From Noviherbaspirillum malthae (GTDB lineage Bacteria > Pseudomonadota > Gammaproteobacteria > Burkholderiales > Burkholderiaceae_D), in the NCBI RefSeq assembly GCF_015352985.1, contig NZ_JACYXF010000004.1, forward strand, positions 1 to 64,000: 64,000 nucleotides of DNA. Reading direction: 5' to 3'. This document shows positions 1 to 8,630 of the stretch, piece after piece. Both the position numbers and the translations under genes were made by a program. The notes below the pieces were generated by a model. That model did no database searches. It had not been told where the DNA came from and worked only from the letters and a program-made list of their open reading frames with translations. Within the stretch, counting starts at the first letter, position 1. Every line of letters begins with the position of its first letter.

Positions 1-116
1 TTGCCTGGCTTAACAAGTTCAAGCGTGTCATTACACGTTGGGACCGCTGCATCGAACATTACACCGCCTTTGTTCATCTCTCACTCATCATGATTCTGCT
101 TCGCCGCCATTTATGA
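1..116 (+). pseudogene. IS5-type transposase, C-terminal remnant
   Basis: The frame beginning at base 3 reads AWLNKFKRVITRWDR and continues to LLRRHL before a TGA at 114-116. This matches the usual C-terminal tail of IS5-group DDE transposases (aromatic-Arg/Lys-rich stretch, then a short hydrophobic helix ending in LLRR). Only about 37 residues lie in the window, so it cannot be told whether the rest, left of base 1, is intact. It sits less than 400 bp from a second, broken insertion sequence, which suggests an IS graveyard. Family call is by motif resemblance only. Confidence 0.65.
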
Positions 117-502
117 AATGAGTTCTAGTCTATTTGCCCTTGCTGACGTCGCCGACTTCGCCAACCGAGCTTCAAGCCGTGGGCAAGGTCGTCTCGTCCA
201 CAAATGGAAGGCTGATAGGGGATTTGATTGGAAGTGGACTGCTACTCCATAGAGGTGCAGCCATGGCTTGGACATGGCTGCCGGATCAGGACAGCGGCAA
301 ATAACAAGCACACTCGCATGGCCCGGCGTTCCGAGGTAAGGCGAGACCTTATTGTTATTGGCCTATGAATCCTTCAAATCCATAGCGCATGAAGCCAGCA
401 GGTGGGACGCGACCGAGGCTGTGTGCAAACAGAATAAATTTCGGTTTTGCTAAGTGATCGCAGATGGCGTTATCTTTCGGCGGCGTTACAAGGCCATACG
501 GC
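117..502. other. gene-free gap between two IS remnants
   Basis: No convincing coding frame lies here. The stretch should contain the right end of the IS5-type element and the far end of the IS1182-type element, but I could not identify terminal inverted repeats or target duplications with confidence. A TGTGTG start near 420 loosely resembles the reverse complement of the sequence ending at 1978, at the other side of the IS1182-type gene, but the match decays quickly. Confidence 0.3.
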
Positions 503-1976
503 CTATTGCCTCATCGCTTTGACTAATCCTAATGTTCCCAGAATTCTCATCATCCGTTTCATGTTGTACGCTAGTACATGCAAACTCATCTCCGTTTTCA
601 CTTTAGGCAGGGTTTTCATTAGGAAGTGCGTCGCCCCCATCCATGCCTTAAGCGTGCCAAATGGATGCTCGACGGTACAGCGTCGTAACATCGCCAGTTC
701 TGGTCGTTCGTCTAATCGGCGCTGCATTCGCTCAAGCACATCTTCATACTCCCACCGACTGATTCGCCGGTTTTTACCGGTAGTGCATTTCGGTTTCAAT
801 GTGCAAGTCGGACATGCGGACGACCAGTATTTATCAGTTACTTCTCCTTGCTCGACCACTCGGAAGCGTCAAGGTGCTCTTTCGCCCGCCGGACATAGAT
901 ACTCATTGCTTTGTGCAAGATAGATACAATCGCGCTTGTCGAACAGTCCTAGTGCATGGTTGCTCGATGTGATGGCTTTAGGCACTAGGGGAATGAAACC
1001 TTGCTGTTCGCAGGCGAGAATTTCAACACCAGTGAAGTAACCCCGGTACGCAATGGCTGTCAGGTCTGTCTTGCCCAGAACCTCCTTCACATGGCCTGCC
1101 ATGTTTGCAAGCTGATGGCGGTCATGACCAACGTTGGTCACTTCATGCGCCACAATCAAATGGTGTGTTGTATCGACGGCCGCTTGCACGTTGTAGTCCA
1201 CCATGCCAGTGGCACGGCCACTTGTGGCCATCGATCGGGCATCCGGATCGGTTTCTGAGATTTGCTGGTCGGGCAAAGTCTGCAGTTGCTCAGCCACTTT
1301 ATTGAAGTCCTCGATCTGGCGTTTGACGAGGCAATCTTCTGCTTGGTGTGTTCAATGCGTGATCTGGTCGTCAGCTCTGGCTGGCGGTCGGCTCGCTCCA
1401 GTTCTTCCATGTACCGGGCAATGCTCTCTTCAACTTGCTCGATACGTGCTGCAACCTTACGCTGTGTGTAGTTCTTGTCTCGGTGTTTACTGCTTTGAAC
1501 TTGCTGCCATCAATGGCCACTTCCCCATCCTCGAACATGTCGAGCTTGTGACATAACAGAACGAACTGCCTGCACACGTTGCCGATAGCCTTGGCATTAT
1601 CTTTGCGGAAGCCTGCAATGGTCTTGAAGTCTGGAACAAGCCGGTTGAGCAGCCACATCAGCTCAATATTGCGCTGTCCCTCCCGTTCCAAGCGCCGACT
1701 CGACTGGATACGGTTAAGGTAGCCATAGATGTACAAATTGAGCAGCACAGATGGATGATATGCCGGTCGTCCTGTATTGGCCGGCACAGTGCCATCGAAC
1801 CCAAGTGCTTTAAGATTGAGCGAGTTGACAAACACATCGATGACCCGCACAGCATTGTCTTCGTCGATGTATTCATCAAGTTGAGCCGGAAAGAGAACGC
1901 TCTGGGTGCGGTCCACTCCTTCAATAAAGCGTTTCATCGAGAATTGCGGACGGCCTTGCAAAAATTCTTCCCACAC
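503..1976 (-). pseudogene. IS1182-type transposase, frameshifted
   Basis: Three pieces on the minus strand together spell an IS1182-type DDE transposase. The N-terminal part (from about 1976, or more typically from the Met at 1937, MKRFIEGVDRTQ) runs to about 1480 and contains VAIDGSKFKAV with the first catalytic Asp. The next part, in another frame to about 1335, reads ARYMEELERADRQPE. A third frame carries the hallmark DPDARSMATSGRATGMV and continues, through an in-frame TGA at about 869, to the Cys-rich YWSSACPTCTLKPKC and the C-terminal HPFGTLKAWMG. At least two frameshifts and one nonsense codon make it inactive. Its upstream end lies only 16 bp from the stop of the neighbouring acyl-CoA dehydrogenase gene, so the element probably marks the end of that operon. 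Confidence 0.85.
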
Positions 1977-1991
1977 ACAATCGGCTTCACA

Positions 1992-3167
1992 TCAAGGACG
2001 CAGTCCTTCGCGGAAGACCCGCCGGGCGATGGTGGCGCGATGCAGTTCGCTGGCGCCGTCGTAGATGCGGAATGGCCGCAGCTCGCGCAGGATCATCGAG
2101 ACCGGCGTGTCGTCGGAGATGCCGAGCGCTCCCATGATCTGCACCGCCCGGTCGGCGACGCGGTAGACGGCTTCGGAGACGAAGATCTTCGTCATCGCCG
2201 ATTCATGCTTGACCGACTCTCCGGCGTCCATGCGCGCGGCGCAGTGCAGGCTCATCAGGCGGCTCGCATGCAGGTCGATATGGGAGTCGGCCACCATGGC
2301 CTGCACCTGCTGCAATTCGGACAACCGCTTCCCGAAGGAAGAGCGCCGCACAGCATAGTCCTGGGCGATTTCCATTGCGCGCGAGGCGCGGCCGATGAAG
2401 CGCATGCAATGCGACAGGCGGGCCGGCTCCAGCCGGTCCTGTGCGTAAACGAACCCCTTGCCGACCTCGCCCAGCACCGCCTCTTCGCCGACTTCACAGT
2501 TGGTGAAGCGCAGTTCGCCATGGCCGCCGATCTGGTAGCCGTCCATGCTGCCGATGTTGCGCACGACTTCATAGCCGGGCGTATCGGCATCGACGACAAA
2601 CAGGGTGGCGCCTTCGTCGGTCTGCGCAAGGACGATCGCGAATGCGGCGCCGACGGCGCCGCTGATGAACCATTTATGGCCATCAATGCGCCAGCCCTTG
2701 CCAACCCTGACTGCGGTCGTCTTCAGCATGGCGGGATCCGATCCGGCGCCCGGCGCGGGCTCGGTCATCGCAAAGCAGGAGCGCAGGCTTCCTTCGACCA
2801 GCGGCGTCAGGTATCGCCGCTGCTGCTCGGGCGTGCCGTTGCGCAGCAGGTTGATCATGTTGGGCTGGTCGGGCGGTGCGCAGTTGAGCGCGCCGGGGCC
2901 GAGAAAGCTGCGCCCCGCCTCTTCCAGGATGCCGGCCCTGTCCTGCCAGTTCAGGCCGAGGCCGCCCAGCGTTGTCGGCAATTGCGGCGCATACACTCCG
3001 GCGGCGCGTGCCTTGATGCGCAGTTCGCGAATGACTTCATCCAGCCGTTCGACATCATGGGCCAGCGCAGGGGCTTCGCGCGGTATGGCCTCGGTGTCGA
3101 TGAAATGCCGCAGGCGTTCCCGAAGCGAGGCGATCTCGGTCTGGCGGCCCTGAGGTTGATTTGACAT
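1992..3167 (-). CDS. acyl-CoA dehydrogenase family protein
   Basis: A 391-residue FAD flavoenzyme of the acyl-CoA dehydrogenase fold, which would introduce an alpha-beta double bond into an acyl-CoA. FAD/substrate motifs are visible: CFAMTEPAPGAGSD (about 133-146), KWFISGA, and the C-terminal block ending IYDGASELHRATIARRV. In the short/medium-chain group this block is Y-E-G-T, with Glu as the catalytic base. Here it is Y-D-G-A, as in some ACAD10/11-like members, so the base may be Asp or lie elsewhere. It is the third gene of a minus-strand operon (dehydrogenase, Bug receptor, this gene), 39 bp behind the receptor gene. The substrate is unknown. The start has no strong ribosome-binding site. 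Confidence 0.85.
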   Translation of the reverse strand: MSNQPQGRQTEIASLRERLRHFIDTEAIPREAPALAHDVERLDEVIRELRIKARAAGVYAPQLPTTLGGLGLNWQDRAGILEEAGRSFLGPGALNCAPPDQPNMINLLRNGTPEQQRRYLTPLVEGSLRSCFAMTEPAPGAGSDPAMLKTTAVRVGKGWRIDGHKWFISGAVGAAFAIVLAQTDEGATLFVVDADTPGYEVVRNIGSMDGYQIGGHGELRFTNCEVGEEAVLGEVGKGFVYAQDRLEPARLSHCMRFIGRASRAMEIAQDYAVRRSSFGKRLSELQQVQAMVADSHIDLHASRLMSLHCAARMDAGESVKHESAMTKIFVSEAVYRVADRAVQIMGALGISDDTPVSMILRELRPFRIYDGASELHRATIARRVFREGLRP

Positions 3168-3206
3168 GGGTTCTTTTGCAGTTGGTTCGGGAAAGCGACG
3201 GATTGC

Positions 3207-4175
3207 TCAATCAAGCTTGGTGCCGGTCGATTTCACCAAAGCACCCCACCATGCGGTTTCCTTCTTGATGACGGCGCCGAACTGTTCAGGCGTATTGGCC
3301 ACCGGTTCCGCGCCCATCTCGATCATCCGTTTCCTGATGTCAGGCTTCGCCATGATTTTCGCCATGCTCGCCTGCAGCTTGTTCACGATGGCGGGCGGCG
3401 TGCCGGCAGGCACCATGACGCCTTTCCACGCAGTGATGACGAAGTCCTTCATGCCGGCTTCGGCAAACGTCGGCACATCCGGCATCGCCGAGGCACGGCT
3501 TTCGCTCGGCACGGCAATCGCACGCAGCTTGCCACTCTGCACATGGGGCAGCAAAGCCGGCATGTTGTCGATCATCATGCTGATATGTCCGGCTACGAGA
3601 TCCACCACCGCCGGGCCGCTTCCCTTGTAGGCCACGTGCACCATCTTCAGGCCGGCGGTCTGGTTCATCAGCTGGCCTGCGAGCTGGGCGGGACTGCCGT
3701 TGCCGGGCGAGCCGAAATTGACTTCATTCGGCCTGGACTTGGCATAGGCGATGAATTCCTGCAGCGTCTTGGCAGGAATGGAAGGATTGATCGCCATGAG
3801 GTTGTGCTCGCGCACCAGCATGGTGACCGGCGCCAGATCCTTGATCGGATCGTAGGGCATCTTGCTGTACAGGCTGGGATTGATGACCGTCGGTCCAGCG
3901 GCCGCCATCAGGATCGTATACCCGTCCGGAGCGGACTTGGCGGCGAGATCGCCGCCGATGTTGCCGCCCGCGCCAGGCTTGTTTTCGATGATGACGGTTT
4001 GCCCGAGTTCGTTCTTGAGTTCCGCGCCGAGAATGCGCGCCACGACATCGGTCGAGCCGCCGGGGGCGAACGGCACGATCATCCTGATCGGCTTGGAGGG
4101 ATAGCCGGGTTCGGCCATGGCGGGTTGGGTCATCGCGACGGCAATGGCGGCGCTTGCGATAAGAGTCTTGAACAT
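3207..4175 (-). CDS. Bug/TctC-type periplasmic solute receptor
   Basis: A 322-residue tripartite-tricarboxylate-transporter-type receptor. The start is set at the ATG at 4173-4175 because AAGGAG lies just upstream and a signal peptide follows at once (MFKTLIASAAIAVAMTQPAMAEP, cleavage likely after AMA). Family motifs follow: YPSKPIRMIVPFAPGGSTD near the mature N-terminus, ENKPGAGGNIG, and VAYKGSGPAVVDLVAGH, which line the carboxylate-binding cleft in solved Bug proteins. No TctA or TctB membrane partner is encoded in the window, so it is an orphan receptor. Its position between two acyl-CoA dehydrogenases suggests that it captures a carboxylate that the operon degrades. The ligand is not predictable from sequence. 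Confidence 0.9.
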   Translation of the reverse strand: MFKTLIASAAIAVAMTQPAMAEPGYPSKPIRMIVPFAPGGSTDVVARILGAELKNELGQTVIIENKPGAGGNIGGDLAAKSAPDGYTILMAAAGPTVINPSLYSKMPYDPIKDLAPVTMLVREHNLMAINPSIPAKTLQEFIAYAKSRPNEVNFGSPGNGSPAQLAGQLMNQTAGLKMVHVAYKGSGPAVVDLVAGHISMMIDNMPALLPHVQSGKLRAIAVPSESRASAMPDVPTFAEAGMKDFVITAWKGVMVPAGTPPAIVNKLQASMAKIMAKPDIRKRMIEMGAEPVANTPEQFGAVIKKETAWWGALVKSTGTKLD

Positions 4176-4271
4176 GTTGTCTCCTTGTCTATCCTTGAAA
4201 GCCCTGGCGGGCTCATGTGGGCTCATGTGGCCTTCAGTGGCCTCAAGCAGGCCCGCTTCTGATTGCCCCAT

Positions 4272-5444
4272 TCACGCCGGCTTGCCTTCGCGATAGCCAT
4301 GCGCCGCCAGCGTGCGCTTGGCAATATTGAGCTGATGAATCTGGCTGGTTCCTTCGTAGAGACGGAACAGGCGCACGTCGCGGTAGAAGCGCTCGATGCC
4401 GTAGTCGGCGATGTAGCCGTAGCCGCCGAACATCTGCACGCAGCGGTCGGCCACGCGGCCGCACATCTCGGAGGCGAAGTACTTGCACATCGATGCGGAC
4501 AGCGTCACGTCTTCGCCCTTGTCGCGCTGCCGCGCCGTTTCAAGAATCAGTGCACGGGCGGCATGAATCTCCGTCTGGCAATCGGCGATCATGGCCTGGA
4601 TCAATTGAAAGTCCGCCAGCGCCTGCCCGAACTGGCGCCGCTCGGTCACGAAGCGGATCGCTTCATCGAGCATCCGGATCGCCGGCCCGGTGCACAAGGC
4701 CGCGAGATGGATGCGCTGCTTGTTCAAGACCTTCATCGCGGTGCGGAAACCAACGCCTTCCTGGCCGCCGATGAGGTTTTCGGCAGGCACCCGGCAGTCG
4801 TTGAAATGAACCTCCGACACCGGAGAACCTTCCTGCCCCATCTTGCGGTAAGGCGCGCCGGTGGTCAGGCCGGGAGTCTGCCTCTCCACGATGAAGGCGG
4901 AAATCCCCGCCGCACCGGCCGCAGACGAATCGGTGCGCGCCATCACGGTGAACAGGCCGGCAATCGGCGCGTTGGTGATGAAGCACTTGGTGCCGTTGAG
5001 AATGTAGACATCGCCCTCGCGGCGTGCAGTCGATTTGAGTGCAGTCGCTTCCGATCCGGCTTCCGGTTCGGTCAGCGCAAACGAGCCGGTGAGTTCGCCG
5101 CTGGCCAGCTTCGGCAGATACTTTGTCTTCTGCTCAGGCGTGCCGTCTGCAACCAGGGCTTCGGAACCGATGCCGGTATTGGTGCCGACCCGTGCGCGAA
5201 AGGCTACCGAGCATTGCGACAGCTCCATGGCTGCGAGCACCAGTTCCTCGGTGGTCATGCCCGCGCCGCCGTATTCTTCGGGAATCGAGTAGCCGAACAT
5301 GCCCTGCTCGGCCATCTCTCGCACGATACCGTCCGGTACGTCGTCATTGTCCATGACGGCTTTCTCGTGCGGCACCAGCCTTTCCCTGACAAAGCGGCGC
5401 AAGTTGCCGAGAAATAATTCGAAGCCTTCCGGGTCCCTGATCAT
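4272..5444 (-). CDS. acyl-CoA dehydrogenase
   Basis: A 390-residue acyl-CoA dehydrogenase and first gene of the operon. The start at MIRDPEGFELF (ATG at 5442-5444) is chosen because GAGGAGCAG precedes it; upstream Met codons extend the frame but lack a ribosome-binding site and would add a non-family leader. Motifs: GSFALTEPEAGSEATAL (FAD and substrate site), NGTKCFITNA, RRQFGQALADFQ, and the C-terminal RLYEGTSQIHQLNIA, whose Glu in Y-E-G-T is the classical catalytic base of short/medium-chain enzymes. It lies 96 bp ahead of the Bug receptor gene and divergent from the IclR gene at 5630. A 19-bp motif in between (5545-5563) may be its operator. Substrate unknown. Confidence 0.9.
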   Translation of the reverse strand: MIRDPEGFELFLGNLRRFVRERLVPHEKAVMDNDDVPDGIVREMAEQGMFGYSIPEEYGGAGMTTEELVLAAMELSQCSVAFRARVGTNTGIGSEALVADGTPEQKTKYLPKLASGELTGSFALTEPEAGSEATALKSTARREGDVYILNGTKCFITNAPIAGLFTVMARTDSSAAGAAGISAFIVERQTPGLTTGAPYRKMGQEGSPVSEVHFNDCRVPAENLIGGQEGVGFRTAMKVLNKQRIHLAALCTGPAIRMLDEAIRFVTERRQFGQALADFQLIQAMIADCQTEIHAARALILETARQRDKGEDVTLSASMCKYFASEMCGRVADRCVQMFGGYGYIADYGIERFYRDVRLFRLYEGTSQIHQLNIAKRTLAAHGYREGKPA

Positions 5445-5544
5445 GTCTGCTGCTCCTCGATTCGTTGGCATGGCGTTCTGCGACCGGATCGGTTGCGAGC
5501 CGCCGGAATTCAGACTAACGAGAAGGCCGGGAAACCGAAACCAT

Positions 5545-5563
5545 TGTTTCGATATCTTGAACG
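5545..5563. promoter_or_regulatory. candidate IclR operator, copy 1
   Basis: The 19-mer TGTTTCGATATCTTGAACG lies in the divergent intergenic region between the dehydrogenase operon (start 5444) and the IclR gene (start 5630). An identical 19-mer occurs at 13658-13676 upstream of the CoA transferase gene. It has a GATATC core flanked by GTTTC and TTGAAC, an imperfect dyad of the kind bound by IclR-type repressors. Identity of the copies is observed; function as an IclR site is inferred. Confidence 0.55.
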
Positions 5564-5629
5564 CCAAACCGCATGCCCGCAGCGGATGACGGTTAAGATG
5601 GCTGTGTCTTCCTTACAGCCTCGCCGCTC

Positions 5630-6418
5630 ATGCGCAGCTCCGCTCATCACCCCGATCCGAATTTCGCGACCACACTTGCCCATGGCCTGAGCCTGCTGCA
5701 ATGCTTCCGCGTCGATTCGCCCATGCTCAGCAACAAGGAGCTGGCGGAACGCACCGGCCTGTCGAAGGCGACCGTGTCGCGCCTGACCTATACCCTGATG
5801 GCGCGCGGCCTGCTCACGTATGACGGGCATCTGCGCCGCTACCGGCTGGGACCGACGGCGCTGTCGCTGGGCTATCCGCTGCTGGCCAGTTTGCGGGTCA
5901 GGCAGATTGCCCGGCCGCTGATGAAGGCGCTGGCCGACCATGCGAGCGGCTCGGTCTCGCTGGGCATACGCGACAGGACCAACATGGTCTATATCGAAAC
6001 CAGCCGAGGCCATGATGCGCTCGCATTCCGTCCGGATATCGGCGCATCGCTTCCCATCATGAACAGCGCGATGGGACGCGCCTGGCTGGCTCAGTCGAAC
6101 GCAAAGGATTGCGCGCAGCTGCTGGAAGAGATGGCCCGGCTGCAGCCTGACAGGCAGGCCGTCCATGCGGACATCGTCGAACAGGCGAGACGGGATCTCG
6201 CCGAAAAGGGATACTGCATTTCGCGCGGAGAGTGGCAGCAGGATGTGCATGCGATCGCAGTGCCGATGCGCACACCGGTCGACGGCGAAATCCTCGTCTT
6301 CAACTGCGGCGTGCTGACCGGCCGCCTCAAGGGCAAGACCATCGAAGAGAGATTCGGCCGGCGCCTGATCGAGATGGTGAGGCAGGTGGAAGCTGCGATA
6401 TTTCCGCCGCATCTTTGA
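5630..6418 (+). CDS. IclR-family transcriptional regulator
   Basis: A 262-residue IclR-type regulator. The N-terminal winged helix-turn-helix spans about residues 15-75, with the recognition segment NKELAERTGLSKATVSRLTYTL. The C-terminal effector domain runs from about 90 to 255, with SVSLGIRDRTNMVYIE and MNSAMGRAWLA typical of the ligand pocket. It is divergent from the acyl-CoA dehydrogenase operon and probably controls it. It is a close paralog of the IclR protein at 11258-12079: both share YRLGP..LS.GYPLLA and VSLGIRDR..M.Y.ETSR. The effector is unknown, perhaps an acid or CoA ester handled by the operon. The start lacks a strong ribosome-binding site, so a slightly different N-terminus is possible. 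Confidence 0.9.
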   Translation: MRSSAHHPDPNFATTLAHGLSLLQCFRVDSPMLSNKELAERTGLSKATVSRLTYTLMARGLLTYDGHLRRYRLGPTALSLGYPLLASLRVRQIARPLMKALADHASGSVSLGIRDRTNMVYIETSRGHDALAFRPDIGASLPIMNSAMGRAWLAQSNAKDCAQLLEEMARLQPDRQAVHADIVEQARRDLAEKGYCISRGEWQQDVHAIAVPMRTPVDGEILVFNCGVLTGRLKGKTIEERFGRRLIEMVRQVEAAIFPPHL

Positions 6419-6487
6419 TCTTCAGGAGCGCGTGCAATACGGACGGCCGTCATCCACAGGGCGGGACGAAGCTGCTCCTGGCGCTGC

Positions 6488-7213
6488 TTATCCGACAGGT
6501 TTTCCCAACGCGCGCGCAAACTGCTTTCTGACGACGGAATAGCATTCGCAGGCGCTCTTCTCAAGACCGGCCCGGTCCAGAATCTTGACGGTGCCGCGGT
6601 GGTAATCGAGCAAGCCGGCCTTTTGAAACCTTCTGGCGATCAGCGACACGCTGGGACGATGCACGCCGAGCATGTCGGCCAGGTACTCCTGGGTCAGCTG
6701 GAGCTCGTCACCCTGAACCCTATCATGGCTAAGCAGAATCCATCGCGCGAATCGTTCTTCGGTGCGGTGCAGGCGATTGCATGCCACCGATTGCGATACC
6801 TGGCTCAAGTAGGCTTGAAGAAAACGATATACCAGGCGCTTTAATTCACTGTTTCCTTCGATCGCCTGCTTGAACTTCTCCGCCGGCATGCGAAGGCTGT
6901 AACCGGGGATCTGGCATACCGTCGTCTCGACGGCCGTCGTGCTGCCCGTCAGCACATCGACTGTCGACATGCCCTCATTTCCTATGGTGCCCACTTCCAC
7001 CGCGGCGCCATCGAGCATGATGGCCAGCACCGAATGGCAGCCGGACAACGGAAAGTAGACATATCGGATGTCGCCGTCGCGCTCGAACAGGACGGCATGC
7101 ATGGGCGTCGGAACATAGTCGAGCGCCGGCTTGAGCGCTTGATACTCCTCTTCCGGCAGGCTTGCCAATATGTGATTGCTGCACAGCGACGCAGTCGCAG
7201 GAACGCCGGTCAC
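6488..7213 (-). CDS. Crp/Fnr-family transcriptional regulator
   Basis: A regulator with an N-terminal cyclic-nucleotide-binding-like beta barrel and a C-terminal Crp-type winged helix: QEYLADMLGVHRPSVSLIARRFQKAGLLDYHRGTVKILD in outline. I chose the GTG at 7211-7213 (VTGVPATASL) because AAGGAG lies directly before it and family members begin shortly before the SNHILASLP segment. An ATG at 7270 or a longer frame to 7348 is possible but lacks a ribosome-binding site and would run through the intergenic palindrome. No Fnr-type Cys cluster is seen, so it is not an iron-sulfur oxygen sensor. It is divergent from the histidine kinase at 7414 and probably controls itself and that gene. Confidence 0.8.
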   Translation of the reverse strand: MTGVPATASLCSNHILASLPEEEYQALKPALDYVPTPMHAVLFERDGDIRYVYFPLSGCHSVLAIMLDGAAVEVGTIGNEGMSTVDVLTGSTTAVETTVCQIPGYSLRMPAEKFKQAIEGNSELKRLVYRFLQAYLSQVSQSVACNRLHRTEERFARWILLSHDRVQGDELQLTQEYLADMLGVHRPSVSLIARRFQKAGLLDYHRGTVKILDRAGLEKSACECYSVVRKQFARALGKPVG

Positions 7214-7291
7214 TATCTCTCCTTGGTTGATCCGAATAATCCGTTTAGCCGGTCGATCCGGCTGCTCCATTTGAGCCGACGCAAAGGCTCC

Positions 7292-7315
7292 GGTCTGTAC
7301 AAATTTGTACAGACC
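7292..7315. promoter_or_regulatory. perfect 24-bp palindrome, candidate operator
   Basis: GGTCTGTACAAA is followed immediately by its exact reverse complement, giving a 24-bp palindrome without a mismatch. It lies between the divergent Crp/Fnr-type gene (start 7213) and the histidine kinase gene (start 7414), about 90-110 bp from each start. A second, shorter inverted repeat (TCCAA-5-TTGGA) follows at 7344-7358. A dimeric regulator, most simply the adjacent Crp/Fnr-type protein, could bind here. The half-site does not look like a classical CRP (TGTGA) or FNR (TTGAT) site. Confidence 0.6.
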
Positions 7316-7413
7316 CCTTCCGCAGGTTTGGATACATTGCGTGTCCAAAAATATTGGAACGAGATGAGCTTCGAGCGCTAGATATACCGCAAGCAGCCAT
7401 CAGAAAGGTGAAA

Positions 7414-8508
7414 ATGCGGTTGGCGGAATTTATCTTGATCAATATGGAGCCCATCCTCCAGGCATGGGAAGACTTCGCCCGCAATCTCCAGCCATCCTAT
7501 CGCCTGATGGATGTCGTCGAACTGCGGGATCATGCCAAGGAAATTCTGGAAGAAATCGCTGCCGAGCTGGCCAATCCCGCGGGCGAACGCAAACTGGATC
7601 CGCAGGGCAATACGCCCGCCGAGATCCACGCGGATACCCGTGCCCTTTCCGGGTTCACGGTCGATCAGCTGCTGGCCGAATTCCGCGCGCTGCGGGCCAG
7701 CGTACTGAACCTCTGGTCCCGTCGCGAGAAAACGGCGACATGGTTTGAAGTCGAGGACATGACGCGCTTCAATGAAGCCATCGATCGGGCGCTCTCGGAA
7801 TCGGTTGCGAGATATACGGAAGCCCAGCGCCAATCGCAAAACATTTTCCTGGGCATCATTGGCCACGATTTGCGTTCACCGCTCTCCTCCATCAACCTCG
7901 GAGCGACCTACCTGATGCGATCCGAGCAGGCCGACAGCAAGCTGATCCAGCTCGGATCGCGCATGTTTGCCAGCTCTCTTCGCATGCAGGAAATGCTCGA
8001 CAACCTGCTCGACTTCGTGCGCAGCCGCAGCGGCTTCGGCATCCCGCTCCAGCCCGATGACGTCGACCTGGCCGTAATTTCCGAGCATATTGCCGAGGAA
8101 TTTCGGGCATCGAATCCCGGAGCGGTCATTCGCTCCGAGGTGGTCGGTGATGTGAGGGGAAGATGGGACGGCGCAAGAATCGGACAGGTCTACCAGAACC
8201 TGCTCGGCAATGCGATCCAGCATGGGGCCAATACGCCCGTCTCGGTGGTCACGTCGGCATATGACGGCGAAGTGGTCCTGTCAGTACACAATGACGGGCC
8301 GCCGATTCCTCCGGCCATGCAGAAGGATATCTTCGATCCGATGCGGCGCGGCTTGAGCGATCCGGTGCATTCATCCTCTCACAAGAATCTCGGCCTTGGC
8401 CTGTACATTGTCAGGGAAATCGTCGCGGCTCATCAGGGCAGCATTGAAGTGAGCTCGGCGGAAGAGACAGGCACTACCTTCACCGTTCGCCTTCCCAAGC
8501 TTGCCTGA
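7414..8508 (+). CDS. sensor histidine kinase with RsbRD-type N-terminus
   Basis: A 364-residue cytoplasmic histidine kinase with no membrane segment. The ATG at 7414 is chosen because AGAAAGG lies just before it. Residues 1-130 resemble the RsbRD_N (RsbT co-antagonist) domain, a helical haem- or light-independent sensor module found at the front of many soluble kinases. The phospho-acceptor His is in GHDLRSPLSSINL (about residue 151), followed by the N box NLLGNAIQHG and the G box NLGLGLYIVREI of the HATPase domain. No partner response regulator is adjacent. It is divergent from a Crp/Fnr-type gene. The signal sensed is unknown. Confidence 0.85.
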   Translation: MRLAEFILINMEPILQAWEDFARNLQPSYRLMDVVELRDHAKEILEEIAAELANPAGERKLDPQGNTPAEIHADTRALSGFTVDQLLAEFRALRASVLNLWSRREKTATWFEVEDMTRFNEAIDRALSESVARYTEAQRQSQNIFLGIIGHDLRSPLSSINLGATYLMRSEQADSKLIQLGSRMFASSLRMQEMLDNLLDFVRSRSGFGIPLQPDDVDLAVISEHIAEEFRASNPGAVIRSEVVGDVRGRWDGARIGQVYQNLLGNAIQHGANTPVSVVTSAYDGEVVLSVHNDGPPIPPAMQKDIFDPMRRGLSDPVHSSSHKNLGLGLYIVREIVAAHQGSIEVSSAEETGTTFTVRLPKLA

Positions 8509-8630
8509 ATCGACAAGGGCGCCTGTCGTCCTCACGCGGCCCTCTCCGGACATGAGATGGCTGTCTTCCTCTCCACGGCGCCCTCCCGGGCTCAAAATGA
8601 GTCAAATGAAATTCCAATACTGCCAGCGCC

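Noticed and set aside
447-923. A 158-codon plus-strand frame in the IS1182-type region
   Set aside because: It is antisense to the C-terminal part of the broken transposase and has no protein-like pattern.
420-1978. TGTGTG-started sequences at about 420 and (reverse) 1978 as terminal inverted repeats of the IS1182-type element
   Set aside because: Beyond the first six bases the match is weak, and no target duplication is seen.
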